Shown: positions 16,830-26,169 of the stretch, piece by piece
Layout of the letters: each line of letters begins with the position of its first letter
Numbering within the stretch: position 1 is the stretch's first letter
Assembly: GCF_010365285.1 (NCBI RefSeq)
Contig: NZ_CP048286.1
Span: 2,618,501-2,682,500, forward strand
Reading direction: 5' to 3'
Source: Paenibacillus rhizovicinus
GTDB lineage: Bacteria; Bacillota; Bacilli; Paenibacillales; Paenibacillaceae
DNA length: 64,000 bases
Position numbers and translations under genes: made by a program
Notes under the pieces: model-generated
The model's database searches: none
The model's input: only the letters and a program-made list of their open reading frames with translations
Told to the model about the DNA's origin: nothing

Positions 16830-19800
16830 TTATTCCATTGGCTTGATCTTGTTCTCGATAAATGCAACCTCTTTCTCGTTCAAGCCATACTTGGCGTAAA
16901 GCTGACGGTCGATGCCGGGGATGGACTGTGTCCAGTCGATGTCGCTCTGCGGCGTGAAGTCTTGGAGCGGAACTTTAGCCCACTTTTCCCTCGTGTTATC
17001 TGCTGTTACTTTTAATATGCTTAACAGAACACGAGCGAATTTCGTCATAATATACTTCGCTAAGTTTTCAGCTTCAATCTTATCATCATATCTGCCTATC
17101 GTAATAAATGTCTCAGTCGCACCAATTTTTTTGTCTGCTACAAATGGGGAACCAACAATAGTGCCATTTTTCAAAGCTGCACCATTGGCTTTGGAAATAA
17201 AGACTTTGTATCGTTCAAAACTCCCAGGGCAGTCCGTGTATTCCCTCTTAAACCACTTATAACCACGTTCACTACCAACACGACCATAAATGCGGAGATA
17301 CTCATATTTATCGTCTGGCATCATATCAGTAAACAAACCTGGCAAACTATCAAATGCATTTGTAGAGATTCTGCGGTCGGAAATACGTTTCATCTCCTGG
17401 GGATAATCTTGATAGATCTTATCTGAAAATCTGTATTGCCCTCGATTTTCAATTATTGTATCTAAGGTAATCTCATTATATCTAGCAACTTTTTCGACAA
17501 TAGAGTTTAATTCTGAATCATATGTGAATGTGCCAATTTTATCGAAGTTTTTACTGACATCACGATGAACAATAGCAATGCCTCCCATAATGCTAGTGTT
17601 AGGGAATACCCTTGCTGATTCTTGCTCGTAATATAGAACTTTTAGGTGGTCATCGTTTAGCATTTTCTCATTCCAGTTTTTGTTCGTTCCTCCCGCATTG
17701 AATAGAAATCTCGCTGGAGAAACTAATGCATATTTCGGTGCGATTTGCTCTGCCAAATTGTAAAAATACGGATATATAGGTAGGTCTTTTGTACTTATCC
17801 CTACCGCTTCCTCTTGATACGGCGGATTCCCCACCACGCAATCGAATTTCATCCCAATCGTTCCTCCTGATTTTGCTGTCTCGGTCAAGTCGCGGCACTC
17901 AAGATGCGAATTGTCAATGTCCGGGAAGCCGCCGAAGACGAAGTTGCGCGCTATGCGGTATATTATCTCGCTAGGCGCGAAGCCGTAGACCTGATGCTCC
18001 AGAATGTGCTTCAACCGCGCGGCCTTGTTGGGGATTGCGCTTTCAAGCCCGATGTATAGCCGCTTGACGATCTCAGCTAAGTAAAGCCCTGACTTCACAT
18101 ACAAGTCCGCAAAGGTCTTGCCCTTGTCGGTAAAGATGTCAGGGTTCTCCTCCTCCAGTTTGTCAATCATCATCTTCACGACCTTCTTGGGCGTGTAGAT
18201 CTGATTGGTTCTCTGCGGCGGGATATAGTCGAAAATGTCCTCCGTCTGGCTATCGTCGAAGTAGTTCGCCAGTTCTTCCTTCTTGTGCAGGAACTCCTGA
18301 ACGGATTCGTCAAAAACAACCGCATCAAAGAATTGGTATGTGTCACGCAAAGCGCGGAATTGGTCAAGCGTGATACCTGTAACCTCTTTGAACACACTGT
18401 CGGTGATGTTGCCGTCAAAGTTGGCGAGGGTCGTGTCCGGCTCGCCGTATGCCATAAGGAACGACGGAATCGTGCGGGCAAACCCGCGCAAACGGGCGCG
18501 GATGTCGTCTTCAACCGTGGTTTTCTTTTTCTCCTCCGCTTTTTGAAGGATTTCCTCGGTAGATTTCTGCGTCAGTTCCTCTGTCTTCTCCGCAACCTTA
18601 CCGGCGAGGTCTTGTTGCAAGGTTTCGGCGATTTCCTGTTTTGCAGCTTCATACCGTGCCCTGGCTTCAACTACAGCAAGAGTATCATTTGAGGCGGTAG
18701 CCGCCTCTTTTTCTTTAACATATGTGGCTGTCACCTCGGCTCCACGGATTTCAGCCTGCTTTTTGACCATCTCTACTTCCCGGGCGAGGACGTTGGCGTT
18801 CTGCTTCACGATCAGCTCAGCTTGGGCTGCGGTTACGGAACTCTCCTTGGCGATTTCTTTCACAGTATCTAAGATGCCGTTAGTGAAGGCTGTCGTTACG
18901 GCGCTTGTCAGTGATGATGACGGCTGTTCTGCTGCTTGCTCGGCGACTGCCGTCACATCTGCATAGACCTTTTCACCGAAACGCGCGCCCGTCATCGCAA
19001 CGACAAGGACGGGGTCAACAACCGCATTGCCGTCATCGTCCACTTTCACATTACTCATGTCAATAGTACTGCTCGTTTGAGTGGGTACGACCTTGCCCGG
19101 CGCGACGGGGTTAAGCTGTTCCAGAATCTCACGTGCCTCGGTGGAGGCGAAGATGCCAGAGATGTTCTGGAATAGCAGATTAGACATGAAGCCACGCTTG
19201 ACGACTTCCTGAGCCTTGATGGTCTTCGGAATCGTCAGAACCTGTCTTACGTCCAGTTCGATCATCTTGCCTTCATCGTCTTCAGCGATTACGGGGAAGA
19301 AATTCAGTAGTTTACGAATATTTTCTTCGCGGTCGGTCGTTGTGCCACATCCGCCCGCCGCCGTGCTGTTCAGGTTGTTGGCAAACTCGTCGTAGATGAT
19401 GAGCGTCCGCGCAGGTGCGAAGTCAAAGACATAGGCGTTCTGCTTGCGGTGCTTCTCGCCATCAACATCATAGTTCCATGCATTTTGCGCGCGGAATGCC
19501 GCTTGCATATAAAGACTCGGCGATTTCAGGTTGGAGAGCATCATCACGGCAGTCCATTCGGGAACGGTCACGCCCGTAGTCAGTTGTCCGACTGAAAGCG
19601 TGATCGTCCTATCGTGGGCTTTGATTGCCGCTCGAACCCGGTCAAGCGATTTCTGTGTTGCGACGGAGTCGTCCTCGTCGGTTCTACCGTCCCCGGCAGC
19701 TAATATAACCTCGTAACGCTCAAACACAGGGTGGTCGCGGAGTAGTTTCTCCAAAGCCTTTGCGCTTGCCACGCGATTCAACAGCCAGAAGGTATGTTGC

Positions 19801-21077
19801 AGTTCCGCTCTCATTTCGGGCGTCGAGAACGGGTATTTCTCGTTACGCGTTAAGGTGTCAAGCCACTTCCGGACCTCGGCTTCGTGTATGAACTTACCGT
19901 TACCTCCCGTGGCGAAAAACTCATTCAAATCAAAGGCAAAGTCGATGTCTTTGCCGTCGATCTTCGCGCCCTTGTTTACCTCATCGGTGATCATCTGGCT
20001 CGTTTGGTAGGAAAACAGATTCAAGCGCGGCAGTCCCTCGTAGGGATTATTTTCCTCGCCCTCTTCCGACCATGTCGCTTTAGCATCTTGCTCGTCGGCG
20101 TAGGTCCAATTGTAAATCTGCTCCTTGGCAAACTTGCCACTCGCAACCGCTTTGAACGGAGTGCCGGAGAGGTGCAGAGTGAATTGGCGGGCGATGTTGT
20201 TAAAGGCGACATCAGTCTTGAACGTATCAACGCCCTCGTGTGCTTCGTCTATGACGATCAAGTCCCACGTCAGACCTTTGACCCATTTCAGTTTGTCATG
20301 GTAGCCGCCGAAGCTGATCGCACCTTTCAAATCTTGCAGCGAGATGAATGCGATACAGCCCGCGTGGTCGCCTTCAGGCTTTCCGATGTTTTCGGAAACG
20401 AATTGCTCACGGGTAAACACTGGACGTTCCTTCAATGTATCGGCCGTGGAAACAAAACGGTAATTCGTCTTCCAAGCGATATAGGTCTCAAAATCGTCAA
20501 ACCACGAATTAGCGATTGCCGGGCGATTCGTGACAATCAAGACATTCTGCGCTCCCATACGGCGGGCAAGGTCATAGGTCGTGAGCGTTTTGCCGAAACG
20601 TGGCTTTGCGTTCCAAAGGAACTCGCCGCCTGCGTGCGTCGCGGCGTAGTCAAGTGTCATCTGAACAGCCGCTTCCTGTTCGGCACGAAGTTGATATCCG
20701 ATCTCCCTCCCGACTTGGTTGTGTTTCTTGTGTCGGAACTCATCGAAGTCAGCGTGAGCCTGTTCGGGAGTACCATTGTAATAGAACCACTCCGTATTGG
20801 GACGTTGTTCTATTCGCTTGAACCTACGCAGATAGTTGTGAAGTTGCTTATCAAAGAACCACTCGTCTGAGCCGTGAAATTTTGCTGGTTCAGACCAAAG
20901 CTTTGAATAGGCAATACCCGCTGTGTGTGTCTGCTGCCGGATACGCTCGTCTACGCTTCTGCGTTCGGTATAGCCGATTTTAACCCAGCCCTCGTTCGGC
21001 TTATATTCAGGAAGAACATACGCGTAAATTTGAGGGTAGACTGTTTTTGTTGTTTTGATGATTGTGTTTTCGTTCAT
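16830..21077 (-). CDS. fused GIY-YIG / DEAH helicase / Eco57I-type DNA methylase
   Basis: 1415-residue restriction-modification fusion. Residues 12-100 form a T5orf172/GIY-YIG-like module (IYAYVLPEY, WVKIGYTE). Residues 120-560 form an SF2 helicase with AKPRFGKT (157-164), VIDEAH (275-280) and LSGTPF, plus LSVGQLTTGVTVPEW. A long coiled coil spans about 770-880. A methylase part includes FADLYVKSGLYLAEIVKRLY in place of a usual glycine-rich SAM loop, and motif IV GNPPYQEE near residue 1082. It probably combines DNA translocation, nicking and adenine methylation. Its stop-proximal partner gene overlaps as ATGA. It belongs to a recurrent but poorly characterised group; the exact type is uncertain. 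Confidence 0.8.
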   Translation of the reverse strand: MNENTIIKTTKTVYPQIYAYVLPEYKPNEGWVKIGYTERRSVDERIRQQTHTAGIAYSKLWSEPAKFHGSDEWFFDKQLHNYLRRFKRIEQRPNTEWFYYNGTPEQAHADFDEFRHKKHNQVGREIGYQLRAEQEAAVQMTLDYAATHAGGEFLWNAKPRFGKTLTTYDLARRMGAQNVLIVTNRPAIANSWFDDFETYIAWKTNYRFVSTADTLKERPVFTREQFVSENIGKPEGDHAGCIAFISLQDLKGAISFGGYHDKLKWVKGLTWDLIVIDEAHEGVDTFKTDVAFNNIARQFTLHLSGTPFKAVASGKFAKEQIYNWTYADEQDAKATWSEEGEENNPYEGLPRLNLFSYQTSQMITDEVNKGAKIDGKDIDFAFDLNEFFATGGNGKFIHEAEVRKWLDTLTRNEKYPFSTPEMRAELQHTFWLLNRVASAKALEKLLRDHPVFERYEVILAAGDGRTDEDDSVATQKSLDRVRAAIKAHDRTITLSVGQLTTGVTVPEWTAVMMLSNLKSPSLYMQAAFRAQNAWNYDVDGEKHRKQNAYVFDFAPARTLIIYDEFANNLNSTAAGGCGTTTDREENIRKLLNFFPVIAEDDEGKMIELDVRQVLTIPKTIKAQEVVKRGFMSNLLFQNISGIFASTEAREILEQLNPVAPGKVVPTQTSSTIDMSNVKVDDDGNAVVDPVLVVAMTGARFGEKVYADVTAVAEQAAEQPSSSLTSAVTTAFTNGILDTVKEIAKESSVTAAQAELIVKQNANVLAREVEMVKKQAEIRGAEVTATYVKEKEAATASNDTLAVVEARARYEAAKQEIAETLQQDLAGKVAEKTEELTQKSTEEILQKAEEKKKTTVEDDIRARLRGFARTIPSFLMAYGEPDTTLANFDGNITDSVFKEVTGITLDQFRALRDTYQFFDAVVFDESVQEFLHKKEELANYFDDSQTEDIFDYIPPQRTNQIYTPKKVVKMMIDKLEEENPDIFTDKGKTFADLYVKSGLYLAEIVKRLYIGLESAIPNKAARLKHILEHQVYGFAPSEIIYRIARNFVFGGFPDIDNSHLECRDLTETAKSGGTIGMKFDCVVGNPPYQEEAVGISTKDLPIYPYFYNLAEQIAPKYALVSPARFLFNAGGTNKNWNEKMLNDDHLKVLYYEQESARVFPNTSIMGGIAIVHRDVSKNFDKIGTFTYDSELNSIVEKVARYNEITLDTIIENRGQYRFSDKIYQDYPQEMKRISDRRISTNAFDSLPGLFTDMMPDDKYEYLRIYGRVGSERGYKWFKREYTDCPGSFERYKVFISKANGAALKNGTIVGSPFVADKKIGATETFITIGRYDDKIEAENLAKYIMTKFARVLLSILKVTADNTREKWAKVPLQDFTPQSDIDWTQSIPGIDRQLYAKYGLNEKEVAFIENKIKPME

Positions 21078-21994
21078 CCCTTTTGTACCCCCTTATCAAA
21101 AAATTCCATTTTATTGGTGTCCCAGTTCATAATTCTGACACGCTTGCCGGGGACGATTATCCATTCCTCTTTTTCGGATTCTTCCATATCGAACAGAGTC
21201 AACTGATAATCCTGAACCCGTTCCTTTGTTCCAGACAACGGAACGTTATAGGTAAGCCCGTCCATCTGGAATAGGTTATAACTGATGATTGTGGCGATAC
21301 CCTCAAACAGCCCGTAAGTAGGAGGTTCTCCCCATTTATCTATGTAGTAGTCACGGTATGTGTATAGTAAGTTCTCGCGGGCGAGGAGAAGTGAATCTCC
21401 ATTCCACTCAAATCCATAGCTTGTCTTGTATGCCAACTCGACTAATCGCTGCCACTCGGCTTTGTCGATCACCTCGGCGTTGATCCTAGCGAGTTTGCGG
21501 TCAGTGAAGCCTTGTCGCTCCGCAAGTGGTATTATCACACCGGTTCCCATATCATAGCGTGTTGCCATGTACGGGGCCTCTCCGCAGGTTATCTCCAACC
21601 ATTTGCGGCGGGTATATGTTTCCAGGTCGTCGGTTTTATAATCAGCGTCAACGGCATCATTTTGAATTTTCACTATCCAGGTCGGGGTGAATACCTCGGC
21701 TTTTGTTTTTGTGCGTTTCTTTTGCAGTTCGGCGGTCTTCAGAGCTCGCGGCATGATCAACTTGCCATGCCTGCCTGTGATAAGTTCCGGGCGTATCTGA
21801 GCTGTAGCCGCATACGCTTCAGTGCCATATTTTTTATAGTTGTCATTCGCCCAGATGATATTCTGTGTGCGTTTGATAGATGAGGTTGTCCTGTCAAGCA
21901 ACAGAATTTCGAGGATATGCGGCATCTGTGTATGGATGTCCTCTTCCATGACATCCGGCAATGATATATCGCTTGTTTCTGCTATGTCCTGCAT
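21074..21994 (-). CDS. restriction-modification partner protein, subunit M-like
   Basis: 306 residues. The motif KAEVFTPTWIVKIQN followed by EITCGEAPYMATRYD is the N-terminal part of N6-adenine methylases, the region that normally precedes NPPY, yet no NPPY is present. The C-terminal part (SLLLARENLLYTYRDYY, SYNLFQMDGLTYNVP) is typical of small proteins annotated as restriction endonuclease subunit M. Since the larger fusion encoded next carries NPPY but an odd SAM-binding region, the two may share one methylase active site or regulate each other (inference). GGGAGGT lies 8 bases before the ATG. It is first gene of the operon, coupled by ATGA to the next. Confidence 0.7.
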   Translation of the reverse strand: MQDIAETSDISLPDVMEEDIHTQMPHILEILLLDRTTSSIKRTQNIIWANDNYKKYGTEAYAATAQIRPELITGRHGKLIMPRALKTAELQKKRTKTKAEVFTPTWIVKIQNDAVDADYKTDDLETYTRRKWLEITCGEAPYMATRYDMGTGVIIPLAERQGFTDRKLARINAEVIDKAEWQRLVELAYKTSYGFEWNGDSLLLARENLLYTYRDYYIDKWGEPPTYGLFEGIATIISYNLFQMDGLTYNVPLSGTKERVQDYQLTLFDMEESEKEEWIIVPGKRVRIMNWDTNKMEFFDKGVQKG

Positions 21995-22338
21995 TACGTC
22001 GCACCTCCCACTTCATTTTAGCATAATCTCATCTTCCCGTATCGAAACAAACGCGCCCCGAAATAATCGGACAGCCGCGAAGTTCTGTGGTCTTGATTTT
22101 GCTTAAAAATCACATTCATCTAACCCCAAAGTATGGCCTGATATATAACTGCAAATTTTTCCTGACGCTGCACAGCTACTTATGATAAGGTTAACCGCAA
22201 TTAATCTTCAACATAGCTCCCGTTAGAATTCCTGTAAAACGAATAATTTGGCGTTTGAACAAAAACGAGCGCCTCGGTACGATGGGGTTACGCACGAGGT
22301 CAAAAGCCTCAAAAAGCCCATCAGGAGGTCGCTCTACT
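21995..22338. other. intergenic region: RM operon promoter and left noncoding end of the IS110 element
   Basis: 344 bases. On the minus strand TTGTTT and TATGCTAAAAT near 22024-22055 are a plausible promoter of the restriction operon. From roughly 22200 the sequence probably belongs to the IS110 element; I could not place the boundary. No gene is supported. Confidence 0.45.
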
Positions 22339-23900
22339 ATGAATTTTAAAACACAGGATAAGCAAAATCAACGCATTGAAAACATTACCGTTTCTCACCT
22401 TGTCGTCGGCGTAGATATCGCCCAGGAAGTTCATGTGGCCCGCGCCGTTAGCTTCCGAGGCATTACACTGGGAACTCCACTCGAGTTCGGTAACCACCGT
22501 GAAGGATTCATGTTGTTCGAACGTTGGATTCAGGATCTGCTCAAAACCCACAAGCTGAGCAACGTCATCATTGGCATGGAGCCCACTGGCCACTACTGGT
22601 TCAACCTAGCTCGATGGCTTGTCGCTCAAAGCATGGAAGTTGTTCTGGTTAACCCCCACCTCGTCAAAAAGAACAAGGAAAACCGAGACAACACCCCGTC
22701 TAAAAGCGATCGCAAGGATGCTCTCGTCATTGCAGATATGATCAAAAACGGGTATTACTCACCCGTTCGTTTCCATCCGGAAGCCTACGAGGAACTGCGC
22801 ATTCTCATGGCAAACCGAGAGACGGTTACCAAACGACTTAACAGCGCGGTTAATCAGCTTCATCGCTGGGTAGACATTGTCTTTCCCGAGCTCCGTCAGG
22901 TCTTTAAAATCCTTACCTGCACCAGTGCAATCGCAACGCTTAGAACCTTTCCTCTGCCGAGTGAAATCAGTCGGTTAAGCACGGAACAGATCCTCGACGG
23001 TTGGAAGCAATACGTGAAGCGCCATGCTGGCGTAAAACGTGCTGAGTTGCTCATTTCACTTGCAAAATCTAGCGTTGGCACCACCAAGGCACTCCATGCT
23101 TACAAACTTCATCTGGAACAGTTGCTTGAAGAATACGACCTGGCCCAGCGCCAACTTGAACAGATTGAACGCGAGCTCCATCTCATTCTTGAACACATTC
23201 CTTACGCACAGAAGCTGCTTGAAATACGGGGCGTGAGTGCAACGAGTTTAGCTGGTGTGCTTGGTGAGGCCGGTGATTTAAGTGGCTATTCGCACGGCAA
23301 TGCGTTGCTTCGACATGCCGGGTTGAATCTAGCTGAGGCGAGTTCGGGGAAGTGGCGAGGCAAGCTGGTTCTTAGCAAACGAGGTCGGCCACGTCTGCGC
23401 CATTTCCTCTATCTCATGACGATGTGTATGGTCATGACAAACCCGGAAATCAGGGCTTTGCACCGTTACAACGTGGAGAAAAAGAACCTGAAGAAGATGA
23501 AATCCATCATGAAGTTATGTAGTAAAGTAGCGCGTTTGCTAGTCGGTTTAGCAAAAAGCAGTGAGACTTACGATTCAACTCGAGTTTTCTCTCAGGCAGC
23601 TTAAGATCGCTCGAATCCTCACCAGCTCATGCATTCGCAGGATGACAAGAAGCACGGAGTATCGGGAGACGTTACGCAAAAGGGCTCGGACCCGTTCCGT
23701 TAGAAAAACCGACCTCCACCCCTTAGTTAGATGTGACGAAGGAATGAAAGGGCTATGACCCGTTGAGACATGGGAGCGAGAATCGCTAAGGCGAAGTGGA
23801 GACGTGCGTAAATGGAACAATGTGGGTGAAGCTTTCCTCACCTTTATTTACGAATGCCCTTTTCATTTCATCCGAGCAATAAGCTCCAGCATATCTTCTT
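22200..23900 (+). mobile_element. IS110-family insertion sequence (ends approximate)
   Basis: The element is defined by its DEDD transposase (22339-23604). IS110 elements have no terminal inverted repeats or obvious target duplications, so both limits are estimates from the noncoding flanks. The 3' noncoding flank (23605-23880) is rich in short stems and has a duplicated 15-mer (13 of 15 identical), a possible bridge-RNA region. The copy looks intact. It separates the restriction operons from the ParA module. Confidence 0.7.
22339..23604 (+). CDS. IS110-family DEDD transposase
   Basis: 421-residue recombinase. The N-terminal DEDD RuvC-like domain shows VGVDIAQEVHVA, IIGMEPTGHYWFNLARWL, VNPHLVKKNKE and SDRKDALVIADMI. 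After a helical middle, the C-terminal Transposase_20 part has LLEIRGVSATSLAGVLGEAGD, HAGLNLAEASSGKWRGK with the serine-bearing SG motif, and KRGRPRLRHFLYLM. These enzymes excise and insert the element guided by a bridge RNA. AGGAGGT lies 8 bases before the ATG at 22339; an upstream frame extension to 22255 lacks a ribosome site. No frameshift or truncation is seen. Confidence 0.92.
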   Translation: MNFKTQDKQNQRIENITVSHLVVGVDIAQEVHVARAVSFRGITLGTPLEFGNHREGFMLFERWIQDLLKTHKLSNVIIGMEPTGHYWFNLARWLVAQSMEVVLVNPHLVKKNKENRDNTPSKSDRKDALVIADMIKNGYYSPVRFHPEAYEELRILMANRETVTKRLNSAVNQLHRWVDIVFPELRQVFKILTCTSAIATLRTFPLPSEISRLSTEQILDGWKQYVKRHAGVKRAELLISLAKSSVGTTKALHAYKLHLEQLLEEYDLAQRQLEQIERELHLILEHIPYAQKLLEIRGVSATSLAGVLGEAGDLSGYSHGNALLRHAGLNLAEASSGKWRGKLVLSKRGRPRLRHFLYLMTMCMVMTNPEIRALHRYNVEKKNLKKMKSIMKLCSKVARLLVGLAKSSETYDSTRVFSQAA

Positions 23901-24024
23901 CTTTCATTCTCATCTAAGGGTGAAATCCTGCGAATTCATGAGTCTGAGTGAGGAAACTGAATCATTTCGAGGGAGCATAACTAATATCAACAACAAAGTT
24001 TAATAGCATTATGTACATAAATAA

Positions 24025-24066
24025 AAAAGACAGTTAAGGCTTCTCAATGCCCTAACTGTCTTTTTA
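24025..24066. terminator. strong bidirectional terminator
   Basis: GACAGTTA and TAACTGTC plus inner GGC/GCC form a stem flanked by A and T tracts. No gene ends directly at it, so it may be left over from a lost neighbour or insulate the IS element. Confidence 0.75.
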
Positions 24067-24440
24067 CTAACTAAACCATACTGGAGTGCTACGATAAAAA
24101 TGCAGTCGAATAACACCCTCGTATGAAAACCTCCATGGCGACAACGCGCATATCGGGAGCGGACGCGCTTATGCATCCGCCGACGTGTAGGCGTCAGAAG
24201 CAGGTTGAAAGTCATTTTTGTCTTGGAAATTACTTTAGATTTTTGATAACCGAGTATGCGCCTGAATAATGGACAAACAGAATCTCATAGTATGGGCTAA
24301 GTAAGTTACTTTTAGTAAAGGAATATTCATAACATAACCTCAACAACTATCTATTTTCATGTAATGTTGCCCATTAAGATAAATTAAATACATGTAATGT
24401 ATTACCATAGAGTTTAGTCTTTAATGGCTCTCCCTTTGTT

Positions 24441-24465
24441 TTTCGTCCTATTTGTGATACGGTTC
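24441..24465 (+). repeat. left 25-bp direct repeat bounding the ParA module
   Basis: Begins TTTCGTCCTA and ends TGATACGGTTC. It matches 27509-27533 at 24 of 25 positions (T/C difference at base 11). No third full copy was found in the window. Confidence 0.7.
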
Positions 24466-24540
24466 TCCGTAACATCTATAGAGCGAAATTCATTTTAAAT
24501 AGGGGTGCGAATTAAGTCGCTCGCCTTGGAAAGGCAATTG

Positions 24541-24954
24541 CTAATTTTCAGTAGAAAAGTTTGAAGTTCTGTCCTCCCTGATTAACTTATCCATTCTTTG
24601 GCGCTCAAAATATTTCACAATACTATGTGAAAGTGCAGAATAATTATTCCTTGAAGAAGTTGTAATAGACAACATTTTTGCAAGATTCAGTATCGCCTTT
24701 TTGGATTGAAAATCTTCACTTTCCTGAAGAAACATAGTTAGTTCTTCAGAATTCATCGTTGACATTCTATTAATCAATTCATCTGAAATAACAATGGATT
24801 CTTGATCATTTGTAGGCTCATTCGTTTTAGTCAACTTTTCAGCACGAATTATTCTATAAATGTCATCAAGAACAATATCTACTGGCACATTATCATATAA
24901 GGCAAGGATATCAGAAGCCTTCCTAAATATCTTTGATAATTTTATTGAATCCAC
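24541..24954 (-). CDS. uncharacterised 137-residue protein downstream of ParA
   Basis: I do not recognise the family. The protein is helical, rich in Ser/Asn/Ile, without membrane helices or cysteines. Segments such as LSKIFRKASDILALYD, VLDDIYRIIRAE and MNSEELTMFLQESEDF suggest a small all-helical fold, and the basic C-terminus (YFERQRMDKLIREDR) could bind nucleic acid. It starts with GTG after GAGGTGAT, 9 bases behind the ParA stop, so it is surely cotranscribed. A small protein directly after ParA is the usual place for a ParB-like or adaptor partner, but no ParB motif is visible, so that role is only inference. Confidence 0.7.
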   Translation of the reverse strand: MDSIKLSKIFRKASDILALYDNVPVDIVLDDIYRIIRAEKLTKTNEPTNDQESIVISDELINRMSTMNSEELTMFLQESEDFQSKKAILNLAKMLSITTSSRNNYSALSHSIVKYFERQRMDKLIREDRTSNFSTEN

Positions 24955-24963
24955 AATATCACC

Positions 24964-25905
24964 TCACTTAATCTTCAGAATAAATTCGTTAGATAACTTC
25001 TCAAAATATTCAGCTTGCTTTTTTGCATTGGAATTCGATCTTGGTAAATATTCATGAGCGTATATAGGTAAGTTTACGGAACCTGCAACCGATATTCCAT
25101 CCCCATCTGTAATAAATTCGCTAAATACAAAGCTAGGGTGCTGCGATTGAATAGACGTCAGAGTTTCTTGGTGCGTTCGTTTTGGACCACCTCCATATTC
25201 ATCCACCATATTGAAGATAATCCCCCCAAACTGGGTATCATTATATAGTTCTCCATACTCGGCATATTGATGCATGTTTCTAAAATCTGTATTGAATTTT
25301 TCCATGTAATCGCGAATTAGTGATATTCCTGTGGTTGATAAGAAATCAGGGATTGCTGGAACAACGAAATAATTACTTGCATAAAAGGCGTTCTGTGTAA
25401 CAAGGTTTACGTTTGGTGGGCAATCGAGCAAAACATAATCATAATCATCAGCAACTTGATCGATTACTCTTTTTAATATTGCTAGCTTTTCAATTTCAAA
25501 ACTCGTTTCCTCTTTGTGATCTCTACCTGATTTTCTGGATCTAGCCAAACGAAGATCCAAAAGAACTAATTCTTGATGAGATAAAACCATATGTACATTT
25601 GTATATACTTTACCCGGACGACTGTTAACTACTTTATTTTGGATAACCATTTTAGCGTCAATTTCAGTATCACTGAAATAAGCATCAAATACAGACTTTA
25701 AAGAGTGTACGCCTTGGTTATAAACTTTATCTACATAAGATTCAATACCCAGTGCCACAAAGGAAAGATTACATTGAGGGTCTAAATCAATTAATAGGAC
25801 CCTTTTGTTATGGAACTTATTTAACGCAATTCCCAGTTGTAACGTAAGTGTAGTTTTTCCTACGCCGCCTTTCCAATTTATCATGCTTACTACAGTTGGC
25901 ATCAT
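24964..25905 (-). CDS. ParA/Soj-type P-loop ATPase
   Basis: 313-residue ParA-family ATPase. The deviant Walker A is INWKGGVGKTTLTLQLG (residues 9-25), followed by VLLIDLDPQCNLSFVALG (switch I) and YVLLDCPPNVNLVTQNA (Walker B). LPIYAHEYLPRSN lies near the C-terminus. The short N-terminus lacks the DNA-binding extension of plasmid P1-type ParA, so it is the Soj/small type. Such ATPases form gradients on DNA to position plasmids, chromosomes or protein machines. Here it lies in an accessory region with an unknown small partner and an upstream inverted repeat, rather than beside parB and origin genes. AAGGAG stands 6 bases before the ATG. Confidence 0.85.
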   Translation of the reverse strand: MMPTVVSMINWKGGVGKTTLTLQLGIALNKFHNKRVLLIDLDPQCNLSFVALGIESYVDKVYNQGVHSLKSVFDAYFSDTEIDAKMVIQNKVVNSRPGKVYTNVHMVLSHQELVLLDLRLARSRKSGRDHKEETSFEIEKLAILKRVIDQVADDYDYVLLDCPPNVNLVTQNAFYASNYFVVPAIPDFLSTTGISLIRDYMEKFNTDFRNMHQYAEYGELYNDTQFGGIIFNMVDEYGGGPKRTHQETLTSIQSQHPSFVFSEFITDGDGISVAGSVNLPIYAHEYLPRSNSNAKKQAEYFEKLSNEFILKIK

Positions 25906-26102
25906 GATCGTCTCCTTAAGAGTAATAATTTCCCATAATTTAGATTACTCCTTTTGACGTGGTTCTTCCATACTAATTTATTCATAATCAACGCTTAGAA
26001 AATTAAAAGAACGATTGTTCCACATGTACTATTCCTGCCGGTGCTTTCTCAGTCAGAACCCCCTGTTCGTATTCAAAAACTGTTATTTATTATCTAGAAG
26101 GT

Positions 26103-26166
26103 CTTTGTCGTTATTATCGCAACAAGGCGTAAGGAATGTTTCTCCGTGCTTTCAATAACGACAAAG
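26103..26166. repeat. 13-bp perfect inverted repeat with 38-base loop
   Basis: CTTTGTCGTTATT (26103-26115) and AATAACGACAAAG (26154-26166) are exact reverse complements. It has no T tract at its end, so it is not a plain terminator. Its place between the ParA gene and the zinc protein makes a protein-binding site or a small structured RNA possible. Confidence 0.7.
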
Positions 26167-26169
26167 ATT

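Larger units (their letters stand above)
23605..24540. other. noncoding right flank of the IS element, then AT-rich spacer
   Basis: About 935 bases without a gene. 23605-23880 is structured and probably part of the IS element (GGGCTCGGACCCGTT at 23682 and GGGCTATGACCCGTT at 23750). A terminator lies at 24025-24066 and the left 25-bp direct repeat of the ParA module at 24441-24465. The minus-strand frame at 24009-24215 has no recognisable features and overlaps the terminator. Confidence 0.55.

Noticed and set aside
22255-22338. N-terminal extension of the IS110 transposase
   Set aside because: The family begins near MNFKTQ, and AGGAGGT lies right before the ATG at 22339.
24009-24215. 68-codon minus-strand frame after the IS element
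   Set aside because: Overlaps a strong terminator, has no motif, and looks like chance.
24441-24465. 25-bp repeat as two copies of a promoter only
   Set aside because: TGTGATAC resembles a weak extended -10, but the identity extends over all 25 bases and no gene follows either copy closely, so a duplication is more likely; not fully excluded.
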